From the NCBI GenBank assembly GCA_028707375.1, contig JAQWCB010000023.1, positions 1 through 9,663 of the forward strand: a DNA stretch of 9,663 bases, in the 5' to 3' direction. The DNA comes from Bacilli bacterium. GTDB taxonomy: Bacteria > Bacillota_I > Bacilli_A > RFN20 > CAG-288. Shown here piece by piece: positions 1-6,545 of the stretch (its first letter is position 1; each line of letters begins with the position of its first letter). Below the pieces are notes generated by a model. That model made no database searches. It was given only the letters and a program-made list of their open reading frames with translations, and was not told the DNA's origin. The position numbers were made by a program, and so were the translations under genes.

Positions 1-1767
1 GGATCGGGTAAGACAGCGTTATTAAGCATCTTGAGCGGGATGATTATCCCTGATGAAGGTGCCATATTTAAAAAGAAACAGCGCTTGTATTTTCGTCATC
101 CGAGCGACGCGTTAAATGTCGGAATTGGAATGATTGATCAAGACCTTTCCCTAATCGATTCATTTACCGCTTTGGAAAATATTGTAATTGGAGTTGAACC
201 CACTAAATATTTACATAAAATGACTATTGATTCCGCCCGGACAGATGTTGAAAAAATCAACGATAAATATAAACTCGGTATCGATTTAAATAAAAAGGCT
301 TCTTTGATGTCGCTCCAGATGCGGCAGCGAACTTTGATTGCTAAATTGCTATATCGTCACGTTGATATTTTCCTTTTCGATGAACCTTTTTCATACCTGA
401 ATCCTGAAGAGGCAGAGAATTTTAAATTGTTGCTTTTGAATTTGGCGAACGATGGATGTGCCATTGTTATTTCAACAAAAAAAATAAGAGAGATACGCGA
501 TATTGCTGATAGATGTACCATATTGAAAGACGGAACGTGTCTGGGAACGGCAATCTTGAAGGATGCGAGCGATTGCGAAATCGAAAAATTGATGTATGGT
601 CGCGAAGCTCTGCCCTGTTTAAAACGCAGCACGCCAAAGATTGGCCAGGTTGCTCTTTCAATTCGCAACTTATCTATGGTTGATTCTGAAACATCAAAAA
701 TGATAGTCGACAAAGCGAGCTTAGATATTTACGCTGGTGAAATAACTTGTATCTTGGGAATGAAAGATAGTGGAAATATTGAATTTCTTCACGGGGTAGG
801 AGGCGTTGTTGCTCCTAGTGAAGGTCACGTTCTTTTACGCAATGTTGACCTTGGGAAAATATATAGTAAGTATAGATCATCCGGTCATAAGAAATATATT
901 GGGAGCGTTGATATTACAGATATGGCTCTGGAGCGAAGAAAACTATTTGGCTTGGCTCAAGTGCCTGACGATGGTAGAAATTATGGAGTTATTTCTGGTT
1001 TTAACGTTCAAGAAAATATGATTTTACAAAGGTTTAAGGAGCCACGTTTTTCATCCGGTGGCTTTCTTCATTCGACCGAAATAAAAAATTACTCCAACTA
1101 TCTTACTGACAAGTTTGAAATTTCCTCTTATGCGGATGAACCCGCTTCAAATTTATCTGAGTTGAGCAAGCAAAAACTTATGCTTGCTAGGGCTATTGAC
1201 TATGCTTCAAGAATTTTAATCGCCGTGCGCCCCACTGGAGTTTTAGATTATCAATCCAGCATGGAAATTCGTCAGCAGCTCATCAAAAAGAGAGATGATG
1301 CAGGGATTGCTATTTTGCTTGCTTCTGATGATGTTGATGAAGCGATAAATTTTGCTGATCGTATCCTCGTGATGTACAAGGGAAGACTGATTGCTGACTT
1401 AAGAGCTGAAAAGGCTGAAGAAGAAAAACTTAAAATGTATATGGCGGGTCTGATTCAAATGAGCAATATGAAATTGTACGATCCAATAATGGTCGCTAAG
1501 AAAGTTAGGGTTTATCCGCGAAAAATTAAGACTAAATCAAATTCCGCATCGGATGTTATTACAAGGGGCAATTGCGATTACTATCTTAGAAGAATAATTC
1601 ATAAGAAGATAATTTATCGTCACCGCGCCACTGATAAAATTGAATCTTCGGCCAAGAGCGATAGAATAAAGAAATCTTCCGCTTCTGATATTGTGCGCGG
1701 TAAGAAAAGAGCAAAGATTCATCCCATTCATGTCAAAGGCGATTCGAATCAGGAGAAAGTAGGATGA
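1..1767 (+). CDS. BMP/Nup-family ABC importer, double-domain ATP-binding protein (5' partial, degenerate motifs)
   Basis: This is the ATPase subunit of an ABC importer of the BMP family (NupO/YufO-like, nucleoside or similar uptake), acting on the inner face of the membrane with the two permeases that follow. Frame 1 is open from base 1, which begins inside Walker A (GSGKT), so the true start lies upstream and the ATG at 31 is internal. With the first visible codon as residue 1, domain 1 shows Q-loop Gln47, a signature-like MSLQMRQ (103-109), Walker B ending in FDEP (126-129) and Lys160 where the H-loop His is expected. Domain 2 has a Walker A remnant GMKDSGNI (253-260), LSELSKQ (385-391) in place of LSGGNQQ, and Walker B-like IAVRPTGVLD (407-416). 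The usual family end (MAG, 481-483) is followed by about 105 basic residues. The TGA stop overlaps the next ATG by four bases. The family call is firm. ATPase competence is doubtful, and the substrate is not shown by the sequence. Confidence 0.9.
   Translation, partial: GSGKTALLSILSGMIIPDEGAIFKKKQRLYFRHPSDALNVGIGMIDQDLSLIDSFTALENIVIGVEPTKYLHKMTIDSARTDVEKINDKYKLGIDLNKKASLMSLQMRQRTLIAKLLYRHVDIFLFDEPFSYLNPEEAENFKLLLLNLANDGCAIVISTKKIREIRDIADRCTILKDGTCLGTAILKDASDCEIEKLMYGREALPCLKRSTPKIGQVALSIRNLSMVDSETSKMIVDKASLDIYAGEITCILGMKDSGNIEFLHGVGGVVAPSEGHVLLRNVDLGKIYSKYRSSGHKKYIGSVDITDMALERRKLFGLAQVPDDGRNYGVISGFNVQENMILQRFKEPRFSSGGFLHSTEIKNYSNYLTDKFEISSYADEPASNLSELSKQKLMLARAIDYASRILIAVRPTGVLDYQSSMEIRQQLIKKRDDAGIAILLASDDVDEAINFADRILVMYKGRLIADLRAEKAEEEKLKMYMAGLIQMSNMKLYDPIMVAKKVRVYPRKIKTKSNSASDVITRGNCDYYLRRIIHKKIIYRHRATDKIESSAKSDRIKKSSASDIVRGKKRAKIHPIHVKGDSNQEKVG
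1543..1701 (+). repeat. Imperfect SASD peptide repeat in the ATPase C-terminal tail
   Basis: The tail of the ATPase contains SASDVITRG (residues 515-523, bases 1543-1569) and SASDIVRG (residues 560-567, bases 1678-1701), about 45 residues apart and each in a Lys/Arg/Ser-rich setting. The codons differ (tccgcatcggat against tccgcttctgat), so if this is a duplication it is old or held at the protein level. It could also be chance in a low-complexity basic tail. Confidence 0.35.
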
Positions 1768-3194
1768 AAAATAAATCGAAAACTCGCGATTCCTATTTGC
1801 ATGACAATGTGACTAAAGTATTGTTCAGTGATCACTTTATTCGCTTTTCTTCATCGTTTAGTTCACTCATTTTGGGAATCCTTTGCGGTTATATACTGCT
1901 GTTGATTTTTAATGAGGCTAATTCTGGATTAGCCTTGGAATATATATTTGTGACAGGCTTTTCTAGTTTAGCCAATGTGAATAGATTTATTTATCAGGCC
2001 GCTCCATTTGTGATGACAAGCTTAGCTTTTTGTTTTGCATATAAGGCCAAACAGATGAATCTTGGTGTCCCCGGACAGTTTGCTGTGGGAGGCTTTTGTG
2101 CCATCGTATGTGCCTTAATTGGTCTTCCTTGGCCCCTCAATTTGCTTTTTAGTTTTCTTGCTGGGGCTCTGTGGGGAATTTTGCCAGCCTTATTTAAAGT
2201 TCATTTTCACGTGCCGGAAATAGTTTCTTCCATTATGTTTGACTGGATAGCTGTTATAGTTATTTTTATTTTTCTTAGCAATATGCCATCAATGTTAAAT
2301 TCTACACATTCCTATACAGCATCTATCGCTGAGATCAATGCTGGGGGGATGCTTCCTAGTTGGGGATTAAATAATTGGGATAGCAATTTTACCATTGCTA
2401 TTTTTATTGCTATCCTTTTCGCCATAATTTGTTCGGTTGTTATCAATCGAACAAGATTGGGATATGAGATGCGCGCTTATGCTCTCAATGCTTCGATAAG
2501 CCAAGCCGCGGGTATTTCTCGAACCAAAATAATTATGACATCGTTTGCTATTTCGGGCGGTCTTGCCGGCATCGGTGGGGCTCTATTGTATTTAGCTCCA
2601 TATTCTATTGGTTATAAATTGGATTATGCTTCTTTGCCATACGAAGGAATAATTGGCATCGGCACTTCAATTTTAGCTTTTAATAATCCGATGTCCTGCG
2701 TAGTGGTTGCTTTGGCTTTTTCGTATATCAACGCTGCGGGCAGTCGTCTTGTTGAATTGGGATATTCGAGCGCTAGCATCTCTTTTATTATGGGATCAAT
2801 CATTTTCTTTGGCTCTTTTGGAGTCGTATTAAATAGATGGATTCGCAAGAGATATCTATTTCGTGCTTGGAAATATATGGTGAAAAAATGGGCACAGTGG
2901 GGTGAAAGAATAGCCGATATATCTAAAGGACAATACCATCCGCAAAAAAAGTCCAATAAAATGCACGATGCCATTGTCAAAATTGCTGATTCTCCGGCTT
3001 CCACTTATTATAAGGAAGAAGAGATTTCGACGAGTTTTATCAATTATAAAGATACTTCGCCTAAGAAAAAAAGAATTGTGGTCAAACTGCATATGGAGTC
3101 TGATGATTTGGAAGATTATAATCCCAATCATTACGCCAACGCGGATATTCCTCAATTGCGACGATACAAAGTGGAGAAAGGGGACAAATCATAA
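1764..3194 (+). CDS. BMP/Nup-family ABC importer, permease subunit 1 with long C-terminal tail
   Basis: This is an inner-membrane channel subunit of the BPD_transp_2 family (NupP/YufP-like). It pairs with permease 2 to form the translocation path for a nucleoside-like solute. About nine hydrophobic segments are visible, at roughly residues 34-51, 77-94, 104-122, 126-144, 160-172, 208-228, 258-278, 294-324 and 337-357. Family motifs include MNLGVPGQFAVGG (98-110), PEIVSSIM (151-158) and the cytoplasmic coupling loop RTRLGYEMRAYALN (229-242) followed by AISGGLAGIGGA (262-273). The protein has 476 residues where family members usually have about 350. The excess is a charged tail from about residue 360 to the end. 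The start overlaps the ATPase stop as ATGA, and AGGAG at 1751-1755 stands 8 nt upstream, which points to translational coupling. The family call is firm and the substrate is inferred only from the family. Confidence 0.93.
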   Translation: MKNKSKTRDSYLHDNVTKVLFSDHFIRFSSSFSSLILGILCGYILLLIFNEANSGLALEYIFVTGFSSLANVNRFIYQAAPFVMTSLAFCFAYKAKQMNLGVPGQFAVGGFCAIVCALIGLPWPLNLLFSFLAGALWGILPALFKVHFHVPEIVSSIMFDWIAVIVIFIFLSNMPSMLNSTHSYTASIAEINAGGMLPSWGLNNWDSNFTIAIFIAILFAIICSVVINRTRLGYEMRAYALNASISQAAGISRTKIIMTSFAISGGLAGIGGALLYLAPYSIGYKLDYASLPYEGIIGIGTSILAFNNPMSCVVVALAFSYINAAGSRLVELGYSSASISFIMGSIIFFGSFGVVLNRWIRKRYLFRAWKYMVKKWAQWGERIADISKGQYHPQKKSNKMHDAIVKIADSPASTYYKEEEISTSFINYKDTSPKKKRIVVKLHMESDDLEDYNPNHYANADIPQLRRYKVEKGDKS

Positions 3195-4195
3195 TGAATT
3201 TTCCTGATTGGAAATTAGCTGGCGAAATTTTAGCAAGCTTCATTGCCTTGAGCGTTTCCTTTGTTTTGACATCATTTGGAGGCATGTTTAATCGCCGAGC
3301 CAAGATGACTAATATTGCACTTGAAGGAATTATGATTACCGGTGCGACATCGGGACTTTTTGTTACTTATGCTTGTACTAACATAGTCAGTCAAGGTTTT
3401 CCTTCACTCCTCGTTGTTGTTCTTGCGGTTTTAGCAAGTGGCAGTGCTGGGTTTATTTTTGCTATGCTCAACGCCATAGTAAAGATAACTTTTCACGGCA
3501 ATCAATATGTGGCAGGCATCGCTATCAATATTTTGGGAACATCGCTTTTTGTTATTTTGGCTTATTTTTTAATCGGTCAAGATAATCTTAGACTTCCGTC
3601 TTTCGCGAGTATTACCGCCGAAACCTTTGGGGGTACAACCCGAAGCATCTCAGCATTTTGGGATGCCTTTCTTTTAACTGCTTTCAATAATTTGGCAACG
3701 ATTACGGCACTTATTCTCATTCCTATTTCCTATTATATTCTCGACAAATCGCGTCTGGGCTTCCGTCTCAAGGCTTACGAAGAAAATGAAGTGGCATCTC
3801 GAAAACTCGGAATACCAATTAAGAAAACGCGATATACCTCGATAGGTATCGGAGGCTTCATTGCTGGAATCGGAGGTTTCTCCTTCCTATACGGATTAAA
3901 AGCTGCCTTCAATGGTCAGATTTACGGATATGGTTTTTTAGCCTTAGCCATCGTTTTAATTGGGCGTGAACAACCAGGACGAATATTGTTTACATCCTTG
4001 CTCTTTTCAGCCATCATCACTTTGGGCGATTATGCCGTGCAAATTTTCTGGCTTCCGAATTTTCATAATATTGTTAATGGAGACAAGATTTATTATCTTC
4101 TCCCTTACTTGTTAGTTTTAATCGTCTTAGCTTGGGCGTGTCGAAGACAAAACAAACAATTAGAAAATGTCAAGCAAAGCGAAGAGGGTAAGTAA
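3194..4195 (+). CDS. BMP/Nup-family ABC importer, permease subunit 2
   Basis: This is the second membrane subunit (NupQ/YufQ-like, BPD_transp_2) and the heterodimer partner of permease 1. Residues 1-333 show about eight hydrophobic stretches. Family marks are SFGGMFNRRAKMTNIALEGIM (27-47), QYVAGIAINILG (104-115), the coupling loop KSRLGFRLKAYEENEVASRKLGI (185-207) and GYGFLALAIVLIG (245-257). The normal form of the first motif has an acidic or Ser residue where RRAK stands here. The length is ordinary for the family, unlike that of permease 1. The start codon shares one base with the permease 1 stop (TAATG), with AAGGGG at 3178-3183 upstream, so the three transporter genes form one tightly coupled unit. 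Substrate specificity (purine nucleoside, other nucleoside or sugar) cannot be read from this subunit. Confidence 0.93.
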   Translation: MNFPDWKLAGEILASFIALSVSFVLTSFGGMFNRRAKMTNIALEGIMITGATSGLFVTYACTNIVSQGFPSLLVVVLAVLASGSAGFIFAMLNAIVKITFHGNQYVAGIAINILGTSLFVILAYFLIGQDNLRLPSFASITAETFGGTTRSISAFWDAFLLTAFNNLATITALILIPISYYILDKSRLGFRLKAYEENEVASRKLGIPIKKTRYTSIGIGGFIAGIGGFSFLYGLKAAFNGQIYGYGFLALAIVLIGREQPGRILFTSLLFSAIITLGDYAVQIFWLPNFHNIVNGDKIYYLLPYLLVLIVLAWACRRQNKQLENVKQSEEGK

Positions 4196-4214
4196 TCATC
4201 CTGCTTGCCTTTTT
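4171..4214 (+). terminator. Weak candidate intrinsic terminator after the importer operon
   Basis: CAAGCA (4171-4176) can pair with TGCTTG (4202-4207). GGGT (4186-4189) can also pair with the adjoining ATCC (4198-4201), including one G-T pair and leaving a 9-nt one-sided bulge. A CC and then a run of five T (4210-4214) follow directly. The left arm lies in the last codons of permease 2. The bulge and short stem make this weak, but its position between two functionally unrelated gene groups fits a terminator. Confidence 0.3.
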
Positions 4215-4265
4215 CTATAAAAATGCGACAATAAATGTTAAGATATTCAGGGAGAAAAGACGCGA

Positions 4266-4724
4266 ATGAGATATATGATACAACTGGTCAAATCGGCTTC
4301 GGTTTCTATCGGAGGAAGATTGATATCTGAAATTGGCTATGGAGAAGTAGTTCTCTATGGTTTCAAGAGTCAAGATAACGAAAAGATTGTCGATAAGATG
4401 ATAGATAAACTTTTGAAACTTCGCATTTTCCCTGACGATTCGGGAAAAACAAATTGCAGTATCAATGAAGTTCACGGTCAGCTTTTAGCCGTGAGTCAGT
4501 TCACTCTTTACGCTTCTGTTTGCGAAGGTAACCGCCCGGCTTTTAATATTTGTATGCCAAGTGATCAGGCTCGACACTTGAGCGAATATTTTGAGAAGCG
4601 ATTGATAGAAAAATTCCCATCTGCGAAATTTGGTATTTTCCAGACCGATATGCAAGTCCAGCTGATAAATGATGGACCATTCAGTCTTATTTTAGATTCT
4701 GAGGAGTTGAATTATGAAGGATAA
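4266..4724 (+). CDS. dtd: D-aminoacyl-tRNA deacylase (DTD)
   Basis: The cytosolic enzyme hydrolyses D-amino acids (and, from family knowledge, glycine mischarged on tRNA-Ala) from tRNA, protecting translation from wrong-handed residues. The 152-residue protein matches the DTD fold family along its whole length. It shows the N-terminal pattern MRxxxQ followed by ASVSIGG, the active-site motif SQFTLYA (77-83) and the C-terminal gate NDGPF (135-139). The Gly137-Pro138 pair of that gate is the cross-subunit chirality filter. The residue after the gate is Ser140 where Thr is usual, a mild change. The ATG at 4266 is chosen because it gives the standard MR start, although the Shine-Dalgarno-like AGGGAG (4249-4254) is 11 nt away, which is rather long. 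The 3' end overlaps mnmA by 11 nt, so the two are probably co-translated. Confidence 0.95.
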   Translation: MRYMIQLVKSASVSIGGRLISEIGYGEVVLYGFKSQDNEKIVDKMIDKLLKLRIFPDDSGKTNCSINEVHGQLLAVSQFTLYASVCEGNRPAFNICMPSDQARHLSEYFEKRLIEKFPSAKFGIFQTDMQVQLINDGPFSLILDSEELNYEG

Positions 4725-5853
4725 GATTCTTTTGGGCTTTTCTGGCGGTGTTGATTCTGCCGTAGCCGGATATTTACTTAAAAAGCAAGGATACGATGTG
4801 ACCTGTTGCTTTATGCGCAACTGGGATTCGATTGCCAACAATGATATTTTGGGCAATCCTACTCTAAAGGGAAGTCAATGCTCTCAGGAAAAGGATTACG
4901 ACGATGCCTTGAAAACCGCAGAGCAGTTGGGCTTACCTCTTTTGCGCGTCGACTTTATCAAGGAATATTGGGATGAAGTTTTTTCGTATTTTTTGAGTGA
5001 ATATCGTGAAGGTCGTACTCCAAATGCTGACGTATTCTGCAATCGCCACATTAAATTTCAAGCCTTTCGCGAGTATGCCCATGCTCATGGATTCAATAAA
5101 ATAGCTATGGGTCACTATGCTAAGCGCATCGATTTAGATGATGGTTTTGCTTGCTTGTATAAAGCGACCGATCTCAATAAGGATCAGTCTTACTTTTTAG
5201 CTGAAGTGACAGAGGAGCAACTCAAGGATGCGATTTTTCCCTTGGCGGAAATAAAAAAGCCTGAGGTGAGAAAAATTGCTGAGAATTTGGGGTTGACGAT
5301 TGCCCATAAGAAGGATTCGACCGGTGTCTGCTTTATTGGAGAAAGAAGATTTAAAGAGTTTTTAGCTAACTATCTTCCGGCTCATCCCGGGAAGATAGTC
5401 GATATTGTTCATAAAGAGGTAATAGGGGAGCATACGGGGGTTCTATATTACACCGTCGGTCAACATCGCGGACTCGATATTGGTGGAATCAAGGGCTATA
5501 AAAACGAACCATTCTTTGTTGTAGGGAAAAATGTTGAGCAGAATATTCTCTATGTTGCGCAAGAGGAAAATCCTTATATGTATTCGTATAAGTGTCGATT
5601 GACCAATGTTAATTTATTGATGGAAAAAGCGCCAGAGGGTCTGATGGCGTGCAACGCGAAGTTTAGATATCGCGGCAAAGATATGCCAGTGAAATTTGAA
5701 TATATTTCGAAGGATTGTGCATATTTATACTATCCAGGATATAAATATATAGCCAAGGGACAGATTGCTGTTTTGTATTTGGGGAATCGCTGTCTCGGCG
5801 GTGGTATTATTAAGGATATTCATGATAGCGAAGATAAAAGAATTACCATATAA
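4714..5853 (+). CDS. mnmA: tRNA-specific 2-thiouridylase MnmA
   Basis: The enzyme installs the 2-thio group on U34 of the Lys, Glu and Gln tRNAs. It uses ATP to adenylate the base and sulfur passed on as a cysteine persulfide. The 379-residue protein begins with the PP-loop SGGVDS (10-15). It has the first catalytic Cys109 in RTPNADVFCN, the NKDQSYFL segment (155-162), the second catalytic Cys206 in STGVCFIGE (202-210) and YTVGQHRGL (246-254) leading into the C-terminal beta domains. Length and domain order are normal. In the usual NPD motif before Cys109, the Pro is Ala105. GAGGAG at 4701-4706, 7 nt before the ATG, supports this start inside the dtd 3' end. No cysteine desulfurase gene adjoins it, so the sulfur donor is encoded elsewhere. 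Confidence 0.97.
   Translation: MKDKILLGFSGGVDSAVAGYLLKKQGYDVTCCFMRNWDSIANNDILGNPTLKGSQCSQEKDYDDALKTAEQLGLPLLRVDFIKEYWDEVFSYFLSEYREGRTPNADVFCNRHIKFQAFREYAHAHGFNKIAMGHYAKRIDLDDGFACLYKATDLNKDQSYFLAEVTEEQLKDAIFPLAEIKKPEVRKIAENLGLTIAHKKDSTGVCFIGERRFKEFLANYLPAHPGKIVDIVHKEVIGEHTGVLYYTVGQHRGLDIGGIKGYKNEPFFVVGKNVEQNILYVAQEENPYMYSYKCRLTNVNLLMEKAPEGLMACNAKFRYRGKDMPVKFEYISKDCAYLYYPGYKYIAKGQIAVLYLGNRCLGGGIIKDIHDSEDKRITI
5812..5816 (+). promoter_or_regulatory. Ribosome binding site that sets the Nudix gene start
   Basis: AAGGA lies 5 nt before the ATG at 5822, inside the 3' end of mnmA. An in-frame ATG at 5765 would add 19 hydrophobic residues, but that stretch is simply the mnmA coding sequence read in another frame. 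The site therefore favours the shorter protein. Confidence 0.6.
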
Positions 5854-6391
5854 GGTGGCTCAACCCATCGATTTAGATCTAGAGGATACATCTTGGAAAA
5901 AATGTGGGATCGACAATGTCCGTCACACGGCGCGCGCTATGATTATTGACAGTGACAAACTTTTATTTGTTCACATCTCGCGCCACGATGCATTTGGAAA
6001 TATCGAATATATTGAAACTTCGGGCGGCGGAGTTAAAAAAGGTGAAGATTTGTTGACGGCACTAAGAAGAGAACTGAAAGAAGAACTCGGCATAGAGGTT
6101 AGTATTTTAGCTTATCTTGGTCAGGTTCGCGATTTTTACAATTTGATTCACCGGCAAAATATCAATGACTATTTTTTAGTCAAAACTGTTGGACACGGTT
6201 TAAATAATTTGACAGCCGATGAAAAGAATAGATGGCATCTAAAACCAGTGAGACTTAGCTTAACAGCAGCGCGGAAACATTACGATAAAATGTCAACTGC
6301 ACGATTAGGATTTCTAATAAGTCAGCGCGAACGGCCGATTTTAGTTAAGGCACAGGAAATAATGCAAGACAATCAATTTTTAGTCAAGTAG
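5822..6391 (+). CDS. Nudix hydrolase, substrate unknown
   Basis: The predicted protein is a soluble 189-residue pyrophosphohydrolase of the Nudix superfamily, which cleaves nucleoside diphosphates linked to another group using a divalent metal. The complete Nudix box GX5EX7REUXEEXGU is present from Gly69 to Ile91, with Glu75, Arg83-Glu84 and Glu87-Glu88 in place. The preceding strands (VRHTARAMI, LLFVHIS) fit the fold. The C-terminal third (about 140-189) is Lys/Arg-rich and gives no recognised specificity motif, so I do not assign ADP-ribose, 8-oxo-dGTP or another substrate. The gene overlaps mnmA by 32 nt, probably in one transcript with dtd and mnmA, and ends in TAG. The context suggests housekeeping or nucleotide clean-up, but this is inference. 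Confidence 0.85.
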   Translation: MIAKIKELPYKVAQPIDLDLEDTSWKKCGIDNVRHTARAMIIDSDKLLFVHISRHDAFGNIEYIETSGGGVKKGEDLLTALRRELKEELGIEVSILAYLGQVRDFYNLIHRQNINDYFLVKTVGHGLNNLTADEKNRWHLKPVRLSLTAARKHYDKMSTARLGFLISQRERPILVKAQEIMQDNQFLVK

Positions 6392-6430
6392 ACAAAAAAT
6401 GATAAAAAGGAATTGTTTAACTCGATTTTT

Positions 6431-6436
6431 TATAAT
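6431..6436 (+). promoter_or_regulatory. Possible -10 element upstream of rimO
   Basis: A perfect TATAAT stands about 110 nt before rimO in the 154-nt gap, the longest complete gap in the window. No good -35 hexamer lies 16-18 nt upstream; the TTGTTT at 6413-6418 is only 12 nt away. In such an AT-rich gap the match may be chance. A short imperfect inverted repeat (ATTAA-TGC-TTAAT, 6450-6462) follows, and no T-run terminator was seen. Confidence 0.25.
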
Positions 6437-6532
6437 CATTGATGGTATGATTAATGCTTAATGGCATCTTATTCTTTATAGGAAAAGCAATTGAGAGTTA
6501 GATGGCTAGATTAAGACGGAAGATAATAGAAG

Positions 6533-6538
6533 AAGGAG
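6533..6538 (+). promoter_or_regulatory. Strong ribosome binding site for rimO, choosing among three ATGs
   Basis: AAGGAG precedes three tandem in-frame ATG codons at 6540, 6543 and 6546. The gaps are 1, 4 and 7 nt, so the third ATG has the best spacing. Confidence 0.75.
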
Positions 6539-6545
6539 AATGATG

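Noticed and set aside
357..713. A long open frame on the minus strand, with similar ones at 2624-3004, 8560-8859 and 9276-9554.
   Set aside because: All lie antisense to strongly supported genes, show no recognisable motifs, and are shadows of conserved coding sequence.
1741..1750. Perfect 10-bp palindrome GATTCGAATC just before the permease 1 start.
   Set aside because: It lies within coding sequence, has no second copy, T-run or operator context, and a 10-bp palindrome can occur by chance in this much sequence.
5765..5821. An upstream in-frame ATG for the Nudix gene that would add a 19-residue hydrophobic, signal-like leader.
   Set aside because: The stretch is the mnmA coding sequence in another frame, it would lengthen the overlap to 89 nt, and the good AAGGA site belongs to the ATG at 5822. 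A membrane-bound Nudix enzyme is not supported.
6398..6440. Inverted AATGAT/ATCATT with T-run after the Nudix gene, considered as a terminator.
   Set aside because: The stem is almost all A-T with a bulge, and the T-run lies inside rather than after the right arm, so it does not fit an intrinsic terminator.
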